64,000 nt of DNA, from assembly GCF_018294505.1 (NCBI RefSeq), contig NC_057801.1, positions 201,752,538-201,816,537 on the forward strand, given 5' to 3'. Position 1 is the stretch's first letter; the number at the start of each line of letters is the position of its first letter. Source of the stretch: Triticum aestivum (lineage: Eukaryota > Streptophyta > Magnoliopsida > Poales > Poaceae). The notes under the pieces are model-generated. The model was not told the DNA's origin, made no database searches, and saw nothing but the letters and a program-made list of their open reading frames with translations. This document shows positions 1 through 12,368 of the stretch, in pieces. The position numbers were made by a program, and so were the translations under genes.

Positions 1-187
1 TTATCGTCATGGAAGTGGACACTTCCGTGATGATAATTTTGGTAATGTCATGGAACACTTCTACGACAGCACAGGTATGACTATCTTGATTCTGTCATAA
101 AATCGTCATGGATGTACATGCATGACAAAAAACACGACCTACTGTGACAAACACGTATCATCACGGAACTGTATTTTTTTTATAGTG
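1..187. mobile_element. CACTA transposon terminus, cut by the window edge
   Basis: The segment ends in TATAGTG at 181-187. Read inward from that end on the other strand it starts CACTATAAAAAAAATACAG, the CACTA terminal signature. Between 1 and 170 the short words gtcatgga, ccgtgatgat and gtgacaaacacg recur in imperfect form on both strands, as in CACTA subterminal arrays. The sequence resembles Triticeae Caspar/Jorge-type ends as I remember them. The body and the other terminus lie outside the window, so orientation and coding content are unknown. Confidence 0.75.
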
Positions 188-576
188 ACAGCAAGCCCTG
201 CAAAAACAAGTTAGACGTCCTCTACTTTGTTGTTGCAAGTTTTACGTGGCTGCTACAGGCTTCTAGCAAGAACCGTTCTTACCTACACATCAAAACCACA
301 ATGATTTTTCGTCAAGTGTGATGTTTTAACATTCAACAAGGGCCGGGCGTAGCCACACTCGATTCAACTAAAGTTGGAGAAACAGACACCCGCCAGCCAC
401 ATTTGTGCATAAGAACGTCGGTAGAACCAGTCTCATGAACGCGGTCATGTAATGTCGGTCCGGGCCGCTTCATCCAACAATACCACCGTATCAAAGTATG
501 ACATGCTGGTAAGAAGTATGACTATTATCGCCCACAACTCTTTGTGTTCTACGCATAGACCTGGCTCGGATGACAC
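188..576. other. Unassigned DNA between the CACTA end and the Angela LTR
   Basis: No coding pattern, terminal repeat or recognisable family was seen. This is probably the older sequence into which the LTR at 577 inserted. Confidence 0.4.
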
Positions 577-1953
577 TGTTGGGGAACATAGTAATTTCAA
601 AAAAAATCCTACGATCACGCAAGATCTATCTAGGTGATGCATAGCAACGGGGGAGAGTGTGTCCATGTACCCTCGTAGACCGAAAGCGGAAGCGTTATGT
701 AACGTGGTTGATGTAGTCGAACGTCTTTTCAATCCGACCAATCAAGTACCGAACGCACGGCACCTCCGCGATCTGCACATGTTCATCTCGGTGACGTCCC
801 TCGAACTCTAGATCTAGCTGAGGCCGAGGGAGAGTTCCTTTAGCACGACGGCGTGGTGACGGTGATGATGAAGTTACGGGTGCAGGGCTTCGCCTAAATA
901 CTACGACGATATGACCGAGGTGGAAAACTGTGGAGGGGGAACCACACACGGCTAAAAGATCAACTTGTGTGTCTATGGGGTGCCCCCTCCCCCGTATATA
1001 AAGGAGTGGAGGAGGGGGCCAGCCAGCCTCAAGGGGCACGCCCTAAGGGGGGAATCCTACTCCAAGTAGGAGTAGGTTCCCCCTTTCCTAGTCCAACTAG
1101 GAGGGGAAGGAGGGGAAGGAGAGAAGGAAAGGGGGGCCGTCCCCCTAGTCCAATTCGGTTTGGGCTAAGGGGGCACGCGCCCCACCTTGGCCTGCCTCCT
1201 CTCTTCCACCACTTGGCCCATGAGGCCCAATAAACCCCCGGGGGGTTCCAGTAACCCCCCGGTTCTGCGGTTTATCCGAAACTTCTCCGGAACACTTCCG
1301 GTGTCCGAACATAGCCGTCCAATATATCAATCTTTATGTCTCGACCATTTAGAGACTCCTCGTCATGTCCGTGATCACATCCGGGACTTCGGATAACCTT
1401 CGGTACATCAAATCACATAAACTCATAATACCAATCGTCATCGAACGTTAAGCGTGTGGACCCTACGGGTTCGAGAACTATGTAGACATGACTGAGACAC
1501 GTCTCCGGCCAATAACCAATAGCGGAACCTGGATGCTCATATTGGTTCCTACATATTCTGCGAAGATCTTTATCGGTCAAACCGCATAACAACATATGTT
1601 CTTCCCTTTGTCATCCGTATGTTACTTGCCCGAGATTCGATCGTCGGTATCATCATACCTAGTTCAATCTCATTACCGGCAAGTCTCTTTACTCGTTTTG
1701 TAATACTTCATCCCGCAACTAACTCATTATTCACAATGCTTGCAAGGCTTATAGTGATGAGTATTACCGAGAGGGCCCAGAGAAACCTCTCCGAAACACA
1801 GAGTGACAAATCTTAATCTCGATCTGCCAACCCAACAAACACCTTCGAGACACCTGTAGAGCAACTTTATAATCACCCATTTACGTTGTGACGTTTGGTA
1901 GCACACAAAGTGTTCCTCCGGTATTCGGGAGTTGCATAATCTCATAGTCTGAG
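577..1953 (+). mobile_element. Angela/WIS/BARE1-type Copia LTR, left part
   Basis: The LTR starts TGTTGGGGAAC at 577, the characteristic start of the Triticeae Angela/WIS/BARE1 LTR. It continues with family-typical text such as ccgaaagcggaagcg (679-693) and gtcctcgaccatttagagac-like sequence near 1340. It stops at 1953, where a Gypsy element has inserted, and resumes at 17295 after a duplicated ctgag. The two parts together make about 1.71 kb, the usual full length. No internal Copia domain is present on either side, so this is a solo LTR. The flanks gacac (572-576) and cttat (17629-17633) do not match, so the expected 5-bp duplication is absent. Confidence 0.88.
995..1002 (+). promoter_or_regulatory. 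TATA box of the Angela-type LTR
   Basis: TATATAAA lies about 420 bp into the LTR, preceded by a C-rich stretch. Its position fits the known promoter region of BARE1/Angela LTRs. The LTR is a solo copy, so any transcript would run into its own split downstream half. Confidence 0.6.
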
Positions 1954-2439
1954 TGTAACACCCCGGATTCAATGCGCCAGGTGTCCTTCAGTTATTCGTC
2001 ATCATTGCCATGTCATTTGCTTGCGTGTTGCATTTTATCATGTCATCATGTGCATTTCATTTTGCATACGTGTTCGTCTCATGCATCCGAGCATTTTCCC
2101 CGTTGTCCGTTTTGCAATCCGGCACTCCTATGTCATCCGGCGTTCGTTTTTTGCCTCTTCTCTTGTGTGGGTGTTAAACTTTCTCGGAATGCACCGAGGT
2201 TTGCCAAGCGGCCTTGGTACACCATCGGTAGACCGCTTGTCAAGTTTCGTGCCATTTGGAGGTCGTTTGGTACTCCAACGGTTAACCGGGTAACCGCAAA
2301 GCCTCTTTTGTTTGCAGCCCAACACCCCTTCCAAACTGGCCCAAAACCCAGGAAACTCCCCTCCATGCTCTCGGTCATTCGATCACGATCGCGTGGCCGA
2401 AAATCGCTCCTCATTTGGGCTCTCCTAGCTCCCTCTACC

Positions 2440-2447
2440 TATAAATA
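2440..2447 (+). promoter_or_regulatory. TATA box in the 5' LTR of the Sukkula-like element
   Basis: TATAAATA lies 486 bp into the LTR and is followed by a C-rich leader. The same box is at 8948-8955 in the 3' LTR. The inverted related LTR has TATAAA about 490 bp from its own start, which supports a conserved promoter. Confidence 0.65.
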
Positions 2448-2604
2448 AGCCTCCCCCTCCGAAATCCCGGTGCAAACCCTAGTCCTCTTCCTCCCGCCGC
2501 CACCGGACATGTCCGTCCCGGACCGGACGCGTCCGCCACCGCCACCCGTCCAATCCGGCACCGCCACATCACCCCGCCGCCGTCTCCACCGCGCCGGCCA
2601 CCCG

Positions 2605-2614
2605 NNNNNNNNNN
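2605..2614. other. Assembly gap (10 N)
   Basis: Ten N in the C-rich leader of the 5' LTR. The matching position of the 3' LTR also contains a gap. Confidence 0.99.
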
Positions 2615-5600
2615 GGGCGCCCCCGCCTCTCCCCATCGGCCGGCGCCGCCCTCCGCGCCCGGATCCGGCGAGATCCGGCCGGACCCGCCTCGGATCTGCC
2701 TCCCCGGCCATCTCCGGCGTCCCCCACGTCCATCTCCGGCGAGCATCTCCGACGTGCCTCGATATCCGTGCAAGGTTGACTTTCCCTGAGGTCCAGAATC
2801 CACTAAGTCCCCGGTTTATTTCAACATTATCATGCCATGTTCGTTGCATCGTATCTATGCATCCGTAGCTCCGTTTCATGCGTGTAATATGTCAAATTGT
2901 TCGTCTCGACGAGTACTTCATTTCACTCGATTGCATAATTTTCATTTGAGCTTATCTTGATGCCCGAAATGCTGTTGGAAGAGTGCATGTTGATGTTAAT
3001 CTGCTGAAACTGTTATAAATTGCTCATTTGTCATTTTTGCCATGTTTGATGTGTGCATCCTATGAGGTTGATGTCTACATGTGTTTTGATATATGCCATG
3101 CCATATTTCCAGGGGTGTATGCCATGTATTTTTGTGACTTGTGTAGTGAGTGCATCGAGCTTGCTAAGTAGGGTACTTGCTGTTGCTGTTTTCCTGACAG
3201 ATTCTGTTATATTTTGTTGCTATGTGAACCTGCTATTACAAGTCATTTCGTGCATTATTTTGGAGATGTTCACTAAGGATGTTTTGTTATACATGTCTTG
3301 CTCTATCCATTCATGCCTCTTGTTGCAATTATAGCCTGCTGGAACATGTTGTTATCTTGCTCCAAAGTTTGCTAAATGATGTTGCTGTCAGCCTGTTAAC
3401 ATTAAGTTCAATGTTTCCATGATTGTTTTCTAGTGATCCATGCACCCTATGAACTTGATCTTGCCATGCTTAGCTTCACAAACATGCCTTCTTACTGTTG
3501 GTTGCCTTGCCATGTCATGTATTGCTCTATGGTGAGTGGTTCAAGCTCACGAACATGCCTACTTATTGTTGTTCCTGCCATGTATGAATCTGTCATATTA
3601 TTTGCCATGTTTACATGGGTGCCATCATATATTCTGTGCCCTTTTGGCTCATGGTCAGTAAGGGACTCTTGTTCTATGCAATTAGTAGATTCATGCCATG
3701 CCTTTGTTTGCCATGATAATTTCCTGTAGCATGTTGTTTGATAGCTCTAAACGTTGCAACCTGATGTTATTTCTGCAAAGTCTGAAACTGTTATTATTTG
3801 CAATCTTCCCATGTCATTTTGAGCATGTTCTAGTTGTTTCTGGAGATAGCTCAGTGTTCATGTTTTGTTATGCTTTACCTGTACTTCATGCCCATGCCTT
3901 TTGTTCTTATGTTGTGGTGCTTTAGCTTGTTGTTTTGATGCTTGTAAGATGCCTAGTTGCTGTTATGGACAGATTGTTGTTATGCTTTGTATAGAGTGTA
4001 TGTGTTGAACCGTTGCTCCGTTTTGAATGTGCTCTATATGAAACTTGCGTGATTTTGCATGTAGCTTCATATTATCATGTTGCATCCTTGTTTTGAGGTG
4101 TTTGCTTGATGTTTGGGTGCATTTTGCATCAATGCCATGCTTAACTTGTTTTGCTCATATCTTCTAGGCCGTAGCTCCGAAACTAATGAACTTTATATGT
4201 AACTTGACTAGAATTTCGTGTAGATCATCTTGGTGCATCTTAACATGCTGGTTAACAACTTGAACATAAGGTTTATTCAGTTCTGGACCAATTTCGAAAT
4301 ATGCATATGAGGACTTACCGGAATTGTTATATGTTGTTTCCGGCCTCATTTAAACTTGCCTTGATGTGTTACTCTTGTATGCATCGTCTCTTGCCATGAG
4401 TAGCTTCATGTAGCTTTGTCATGCATCATGCTTGTTGTGCATCATGTCTTGTTCATGTGTGGTGTGTTTACCATGTTGTGTGCTTCTTCTCGATAGTTCC
4501 CGTTTCGTTGCGGTCGTGAGGATTCGTTCGTCTACGCGTGGTTCGTCTTCGTGGCTTCATCTTCTTCATGGACTCGTTCTTCTTCCTTGCGGGATTTCAG
4601 GCAAGATGACCGCTACCCTAGGTCTCACTACTATCATTGCTATGCTAGTTGCTTCGTTCTATCGCTATGTTGCGTTACCTATCTTTTGCTCTTCAAGCCT
4701 CCCCAAATTGCCATGAAACTCTAACCTTTGACACCCTTCCTAGAAAACCGTTGTTTGGCTATGTTACCGCTTTGCTCAGCCCCTCTTATAGCGTTGCTAG
4801 TTGCAGGTGAAGTTGAAGATTTCTCCATGGTGGACAGGGTTATGTTGGGATATCACAATATCTCTTATATTATTAATGCATCTATATATTTGGTAAAGGG
4901 TGGAAGGCTCGGCCTTATGCCTGGTGTTTTGTTTCACTCCTGCCGCCCTAGTTTCCGTCATACCGGTGTTATGTTCCCGGATTTTGCGTTGCTAACGCGG
5001 TCGGGTGATTTATGGGACCCCCCTGACAGTTCGCTTTGAATAAAACTTGTCCAGCAAGGCCCAACCTTGGTTTTACCATTTGCCTCACCACCACCTACCT
5101 TTCCCTTGGGAGTAATTAACCCAAGGGTCATCTTTATTTTAGCCCCCCCCCTCGGGCCAGTGCTTGTCTAAGTGTTGGTTCGAACTGAGTAGCCTGCGGG
5201 GCCACCTCGAGGAAACTCGAAGTCTGGTTTTACTCGTAGCTTGACTTATCCGGTGTTACCCTGAGAACGAGATATGTGCAGCTCCTATCGGGATGTCGGC
5301 GCATCGGGCGGCTTTGCTGGTCTTGTTTTACCATTGTCAAAATGTCTTGTAAACCGGGATTCCGAGACTGATCGGGTCTTCCTGGGAGAAGGTATATCCT
5401 TCGTTGATCGCGAGAGCTTGTCATGGGCTAAGTTGGGACACCCCTGCAGGGTATAAACTTTCGAGAGCCGTGCCCGCGGTTATGTGGCAGATGGGAATTT
5501 GTTAATGTCCGGTTGTAGATAACTTGACACCGGATCCGATTTAAAATGCATCAACCGTGTGTGTAGCCGTGATGGTCTCTTCTCGGCGGAGTCCGGGAAG

Positions 5601-6203
5601 TGAACACGGTTTCTGTGTTATGATTGACGTAAGTAGGAGTTCAGGATCACTTCTTGATCATTGCTAGTTGACGACCGTTCCGCTTGCTCTCTTCTCGCTC
5701 TTATTTGCGTTGGTTAGCCACCATATATGCTTAGTCGCTGCTGCAACCTCACCACTTTACCCCTTCCTTTCCCATTAAGCTTTGCTAGTCTTGATACCCA
5801 TGGTAATGGGATTGCTGAGTCCTCGTGGCTCACAGATTACTACAACAACAGTTGCAGGTGCAGGTTATACGATGATCTTGACGCGAGAGCGATGTTTGCT
5901 TGTTTGGAGTTCTTCTTCTGCTTCTTCTTCGATCAGGGGATAGGTTCCAGGTCGGCAGCCTGCGCTAGCAGGGTGGATGTCGTTTGAGTTTCTGTTTGTG
6001 TTTCATCCGTAGTCGGATGGTGCTCTTATGTATGATGATGTTGTATTCGTGTGGCATTATATGCCTCTTGTATGTATCCCCATCTATTATGTAATGTTGA
6101 TGTAATGATATCCACCTTGCAAAAGCGTTTCAATATGCGGGTCTATCCTTGGTGGGACCTTCGAGTTCCTTTTGGATAGGGTCGCATATTGGGCGTGATA
6201 AGT

Positions 6204-6215
6204 TGGTATCAGAGC
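6204..6215 (+). other. Primer-binding site, initiator Met-tRNA type
   Basis: TGGTATCAGAGC lies three bases after the 5' LTR end. It is complementary to the 3' end of plant initiator methionine tRNA, the standard primer of Gypsy chromoviruses. Confidence 0.88.
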
Positions 6216-8448
6216 CTCGACCGACCCTAGGAGCCCCCTTGATTGATCGTGTAGTTTGGCCGTTGTTGAGTCTAGAAGTAAACTAATTTCTGAGTCTAGC
6301 TATATCGGAGAGTAGGAATTCTTTTTACTCCTCTGCCCCTTCATCGCTCTGGTGAGGAATCTTGACGTAGGTGTTTTGAATTACTCCTCTTCCCCTTCAA
6401 ATTTTTCTTTAGGATCACGTGGTTAGTTTCGTGAGTTGTCCATCCTCTTTTGTCCGGTGCATCTCTCGTCAAGTCGACTCGAACCTCTCTCTCTTTGGGA
6501 GATCAATCCTCAACTCTTTTCGATCGAGGTTGTTTGTCCGAAGTTTTCCTTGTTTTTCCCACCCACCCTCCCTTTTCTTCTCGGAACCGGAGTCCGTAAT
6601 CGAGTATCCATCCTACTCTTGCGAAGTCTTTGCTTTCTTTCCTCAATGATTTCAACCGGTGTTTTCTCTTCAAGATATTCATCGGTTCCCCCTTCCAAGT
6701 TGTCTTTGTTTTTCCCGCCCTCCCACCCTCTTCTTCCCGGAGTTTGAGTCTGTTTCGAGCATCAATTCCATTCGTGCGGAACCCCTTCAGTCTTTCGTCA
6801 ATTATATCAACCGGTGAATTCTCTTTTGTTTGACATTCTTCATCTCTTTTCTTTCCGGTGGACTTAATTCAAGTTTTTCGTTGTCGATCATATTTTTCCC
6901 TCAGCTCAAATATTTCCCTTTGCTCGTTCGCCTCTCGACATTTAATCATTCCGGAGTTCGGAAGAAATCTCAGGAGATTTGTCTGTGTTTGAATTAATTC
7001 GAGGTTGTCACCTCATTCAAATATTTCAATTGTTCCGGTGCATCATCTATCTGTTCAACAATCCTTTTCAACGGTGTTTTCTCTTCAGTGGGCCCTAACC
7101 CACAGGTCTTTTCCCAGGATCTTACCTGGCTCTTCTAATTCCCCGGAGTTATTCTCAAATTCTTTTCAAGTGTGACGTAAGAATGAATTTCATCAGTCAC
7201 ATGCTTTTCCAAGATCTCTTTCAAATCATTTCATTGTTGGCTCAACCTCTTCGCTTTTCGTTCCCCCGAAGTGCCTCAGTAATTTTGGTGGTGTTTCTCG
7301 TCATCATTTGAAGACCAAAGAAGAAGATTTCTGTTAAATCTTGCCCGTTCTCCCGGAGATTCGCGGTGCTAGCTCAATGTTATCCTATCAAATTGTTTTC
7401 CAGTCGTGCAAATTCTTTTCATCCATCCGAAGCATTTCAGGAGTTGCTTTCTCTCTCGATCATCCGGAGGCCATTTTTTTTAGAAGATTTCTTCGTTCTA
7501 AGTTTTCAGATTCGGTCTCCAATTATTCTATATCTGTGCCCCTTCGTTCATCTCAGTATTCTTCCGGTGCTTCGTTCAAGTGTTCCTTAATCAGCTCATG
7601 ATCTCTTCGTTCTTTTGCATCTAAATCCCCTCTAGCGTATTTGTCTTCTAATTCTTCCCCGGTGATTCATTCTCCTTCGTCATTCAATTTTGAATTCAAA
7701 TGGTGGTTCGTTGAAGATTCTTTTTCCTTGATTATCATTTTAATCCATTCGTTCTTTCGAATCCTACCGGTGGTCCATGAAGACCTTCTCAAGTTTGCGA
7801 TATGTCACTTCTCAATTCTTTTTTCAAGAAGAATAAGTAGTATGCAAAAATCCATTGCTTATCATCAATTTAATTTGATGAAGGATAAGCATACAATAAA
7901 TCTTATTCTTATTTCATCCAAGTGAGTAATCCCTTCCCTTAGAGTTTGTTCTTGATGAATAAATTCTATTTCCAAGTGTTTCATCTTTCTTTTCCGGAGT
8001 TCATATTTCATCGGCCTTTTCGTCGGAACCTCCGTCTAAATAATCGCAACGCTCATCTATTATTTCATCCTTCATCTCTATCTCATCATCCTTTTTGTCA
8101 CCGGAGTTCTACATGGTGATTCTTCATGATTTAATTCATTCTTCAAGAGTTCATCAAGTATCATTCTATCCTCTCAAGTTCATGCTCTATTCCTTCAATT
8201 TTCAGTAGGAATGCTGCTTAAATCTTTTCAGTCTTATTCGTTTCTTTTCTCATTCTAACCACTCCGGTTAGAACGAGTGCTTTCATAGTCTATCTGATTC
8301 CTTGAGCTTTCGATTCTCGTCATTCTCATCGTTCCTCTCTTCTTCTCGAGTGCTCTCGATTCTTTGATTCTTCACTTGAGTTCTTGTTTTACCTCTTCCC
8401 TTTTCTCTTCCGTCTCGGTCCTAAGATCTCGAGACGAGATCTCTTGTT

Positions 8449-8461
8449 AGTGGAGGAGTGT
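8449..8461 (+). other. Polypurine tract of the Sukkula-like element
   Basis: AGTGGAGGAGTGT directly precedes the 3' LTR start at 8462. A nearly identical tract precedes the LTR of the minus-strand element at 25802-37042. Confidence 0.8.
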
Positions 8462-8947
8462 TGTAACACCCCGGATTCGATGCGCCAGGTGTCCTTCAGT
8501 TATTCGTCGTCATTGCCATGTCATTTGCTTGCGTGTTGCATTTTAGCATGTCATCATGTGCATTTCATTTTGCATACGTGTTCGTCTCATGCATCCGAGC
8601 ATTTTCCCCGTTGTCCGTTTTGCAATCCGGCACTCCTATGTCATCCGGCGTTCCCTTTTTGCCTCTTCTCTTGTGCGAGTGTTAAACTTTCTCGGAATGG
8701 ACCGAGGTTTGCCAAGCGGCCTTGGTATACCACCGGTAGACCGCTTGTCAAGTTTCGTGCCATTTGGAGGTCGTTTGGTACTCCAACGATTAACCGGGTA
8801 ACCGCAAAGCCTCTTTTGTTTGCAGCCCAACACCCCTTCCAAACTGGCCCAAAACCCAGCAAACTCCCCTCCATGCTCTCGGTCATTCGATCGCGATCGC
8901 GTGGCCGAAAACCGCTCCTCACTTGGACTCTCCTAGCTCCCTCTACC

Positions 8948-8955
8948 TATAAATA
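8948..8955 (+). promoter_or_regulatory. TATA box in the 3' LTR of the Sukkula-like element
   Basis: TATAAATA, 486 bp into the 3' LTR, identical in context to 2440-2447. It could drive readout transcription into flanking DNA, but the LTR is broken downstream. Confidence 0.55.
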
Positions 8956-9095
8956 AGCCTCCCCCTCCGAAATCCCGGTGCAAACCCTAGTCCTCTTCCT
9001 CCCGCCGCCACCGGACATGTCCGTCCCGGACCGGACGTGTCCACCACCGCCACCCGTCCAATCCGGCGCCGCCACGTCACCCCGCCGCCGTCTCC

Positions 9096-9569
9096 NNNNN
9101 NNNNNNNNNNNNNNNNNNNNNNNNNNNNNNNNNNNNNNNNNNNNNNNNNNNNNNNNNNNNNNNNNNNNNNNNNNNNNNNNNNNNNNNNNNNNNNNNNNNN
9201 NNNNNNNNNNNNNNNNNNNNNNNNNNNNNNNNNNNNNNNNNNNNNNNNNNNNNNNNNNNNNNNNNNNNNNNNNNNNNNNNNNNNNNNNNNNNNNNNNNNN
9301 NNNNNNNNNNNNNNNNNNNNNNNNNNNNNNNNNNNNNNNNNNNNNNNNNNNNNNNNNNNNNNNNNNNNNNNNNNNNNNNNNNNNNNNNNNNNNNNNNNNN
9401 NNNNNNNNNNNNNNNNNNNNNNNNNNNNNNNNNNNNNNNNNNNNNNNNNNNNNNNNNNNNNNNNNNNNNNNNNNNNNNNNNNNNNNNNNNNNNNNNNNNN
9501 NNNNNNNNNNNNNNNNNNNNNNNNNNNNNNNNNNNNNNNNNNNNNNNNNNNNNNNNNNNNNNNNNNNNN
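9096..9569. other. Assembly gap (474 N)
   Basis: The gap is in the C/G-rich leader of the 3' LTR. The equivalent part of the 5' LTR, between about 2575 and 2615, is a few tens of bases with its own gap, so the N length probably does not reflect the true length. Confidence 0.99.
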
Positions 9570-12097
9570 CTCCCGGGCGCCCCCGCCTCTCCCCATCGGC
9601 CGGCGCCGCCCCCCGCGCCAGGATCCGGCGAGATCCGGCCGGACCCGCCTCGGATCTGCCTCCCCGGCCATCTCCGGCGTCCCCCACGTCCATCTCCGGC
9701 GAGCATCTCCGACGTGCCTCGATATCCGTGCAGGGTTGACTTTCCCCGAGGTCCAAAATCCACTAAGTCACCGGTTTATTTCAACATTATCATGCCATGT
9801 TCGTTGCATCGTATCTATGCATCTGTAGCTCCATTTCATGCGTGTAATATGTCAAATTGTTCGCCTAGACGAGTACTTCATTTCATTCCATTGCATCATT
9901 TTCATTTGATCTCATCTTGATGCCCGAAATGCTGTTGGAAGAGTGCATGTTGATGTTAATCTGCTGAAACTGTTATAACTTGCTCATTTGTCATTTTTGT
10001 CATGTTTGATGTGTGCATCCTATGAGGTTGATGTCTACATGTGCTTTGATCTATGCCATGCCATATTTCCAGGGGTGTATGCCATGTATTTTTGTGACTT
10101 GTGTAGTGAGTGCATCGAGCTTGCTAAGTAGGGTACTTGCTGTTGCTGTTTTCCTGACAGATTCTGTTATATTTTGTTGCTATGTTAACCTGCTGCTACA
10201 AGTCATTTCGTGCATTATTTTGGAGATGTTCACTAAGGATGTTTTGTTATACATGTCTTGATCTATCCATTCATGCCTCTGGTTGCAATTATAGCCTGCT
10301 GGAACATGTTGTCATCTTGCTCCAAAGTTTGCTAAATGATGTTGCTGTCAGCCTGTTAACATTAAGTTCAATGTTTCCATGATTGTTTTCTAGTGATCCA
10401 TGCACCCTATGAACTTGATCTTGCCATGCTTAGCTTCATAAACATGCCTTCTTACTGTTGGTTGCCTTGCCATGTCATGTATTGCTCTGTGGTGAGTGGT
10501 TCAAGCTCACGAACATGCCTACTTATTGTTGTTCCTGCCATGTATGAATCTGTCATATTATTTGCCATGTTTACATGGGTGCCATCATATTTTCTGTGCT
10601 CTTTTGGCTCATGGTCAATAAGGGACTCTTGTTCTATGAAATTAGTAGATTCTTGCCATGCCTTTGTTTGCCATGATAAGTTCCTGTAGCATGTTGTTTG
10701 ATAGCTCTAAACATTGCAACCTGATGTTATTTCTGCAAAGTCTGAAACTGTTATTATTTGCAATCTTCCCATGTCATTTTGAGCATGTTCTAGTTGTTTC
10801 TGGAGATAGCTCAGTTTTCATGTTTTGTTATGCTTTACCTGTACTTCATGCCCATGCCTTTTGTTCTTATGTTGGGGTGTTGTAGCTTGTTGTTTTGATG
10901 CTTGTAAGATGCCTAGTTGCTGTTATGGACAGATTGTTGTTATGCTTTGTATAGAGTGTATGTGTTGAACCGTTGCTCCGTTTTGAATGTGCTCTATATG
11001 AAACTTGCGTGATTTTGCATGTAGCTTCATATTATCATGTTGCATCCTTGTTTTGAGGTGTTTGCTTGATGTTTGGGTGCATTTTGCATCAATGCCATGC
11101 TTAACTTGTTTTGCTCATATCTTCTAGGCCGTAGCTCCGAAACTAATGAACTTTATATGTAACTTGACTAGAATTTCATGTAGATCATCTTGGTGCATCT
11201 TAACATGCTGGTTAACAACTTGAACATAAGGTTTATTCAGTTCTGGACCAATTTTGAAATATGCATATGAGGACTAACGGAATTGTTATATGTTGTTTCC
11301 GGCCTCATTTAAACTTGCCTTGATGTGTTACTCTTGTATGCATCGTCTCTTGCCATGAGTAGCTTCATGTAGCTTTGTCATGCATCATGCTTGTTGTGCA
11401 TCATGTCTTGTTCATGTGTGGTGTGTTTACCATGTTGTGTGCTTCTTCTCGATAGTTCCCGTTTCGTTGCGGTCGTGAGGATTCGTTCGTCTACGCGTGG
11501 TTTGTCTTTGTGGCTTCATCTTCTTCATGGACTCGTTCTTCTTCCTTGCGGGATTTCAGGCAAGATGACCGCTACCCTGGATCTCACTACTATCATTGCT
11601 ATGCTAGTTGCTTCGTTCTATCGCTATGCTGCGTTACCTATCTTTTGCTCTTCAAGCCTCCCCAAATTGCCATGAACCTCTAACCTTTGACACCCTTCCT
11701 AGCAAACCGTTGTTTGGCTATGTTACCGCTTTGCTCAGCCCCTCTTATAGCATTGCTAGTTGCAGGTGAAGTTGAAGATTTCTCCATGGTGGACAGGGTT
11801 ATGTTGGGATATCACAATATCTCTTATATTATTAATGCATCTATATATTTGGTAAAGGGTGGAAGGCTCGGCCTTATGCCTGGTGTTTTATTCTACTCTT
11901 GCCGCCCTAGTTTCCGTCATAGCGGTGTTATGTTCCCGGATTTTGCGTTCCTAATGTGGTCGGGTGATTTATGGGACCCCCCTGACAGTTCGCTTTGAAT
12001 AAAACTTGTCCAGCAAGGCCCAACCTTGGTTTTACCATTTGCCTCACCACCACCTAACTTTCCCTTGGGAGTAATTAACCCAAGGGTCATCTTTATT

Positions 12098-12368
12098 NNN
12101 NNNNNNNNNNNNNNNNNNNNNNNNNNNNNNNNNNNNNNNNNNNNNNNNNNNNNNNNNNNNNNNNNNNNNNNNNNNNNNNNNNNNNNNNNNNNNNNNNNNN
12201 NNNNNNNNNNNNNNNNNNNNNNNNNNNNNNNNNNNNNNNNNNNNNNNNNNNNNNNNNNNNNNNNNNNNNNNNNNNNNNNNNNNNNNNNNNNNNNNNNNNN
12301 NNNNNNNNNNNNNNNNNNNNNNNNNNNNNNNNNNNNNNNNNNNNNNNNNNNNNNNNNNNNNNNNNNNN
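12098..12368. other. Assembly gap (271 N)
   Basis: The matching sequence in the 5' LTR (about 5137-5167) is only about 30 bp with a run of nine C. The gap is probably over-sized and caused by the homopolymer. Confidence 0.99.

Larger units (their letters stand above)
1954..6200 (+). repeat. 5' LTR of the Sukkula-like element
   Basis: This 4.25-kb LTR can be followed base by base against 8462-13166 plus 17052-17289, with scattered substitutions and small indels. It ends gggcgtgata, where the 3' LTR ends gggcgtgaca, so its terminal CA has mutated to TA. Several open frames occur in it (for example 1972-2448), but they recur only because the LTR is duplicated and show no protein similarity I recognise. 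It holds a TATA box at 2440 and a very C/G-rich leader at about 2460-2760. Confidence 0.88.
6201..8461 (+). other. Internal domain of the Sukkula-like element, non-coding
   Basis: No gag, protease, reverse transcriptase or integrase motif is visible in any frame. The sequence is T/C-rich and carries the word CCGG followed by AG, TG or AT many times at irregular spacing. The last 40 bp contain ctcgagacgagatctctt before the purine tract. That short stretch resembles the end of pol in Tekay/Del elements, suggesting that only the extreme 3' end of an autonomous ancestor survives. Confidence 0.75.

Noticed and set aside
1972..2448. A 158-codon frame, repeated as a 190-codon frame at 8384-8956
   Set aside because: Both lie in the paired LTRs of the Sukkula-like element. 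The repetition comes from LTR duplication, and no protein family is recognisable.
8943..9828. Frames of 228-269 codons consisting mostly of unknown residues
   Set aside because: They cross the 474-N gap and have no evidential value.
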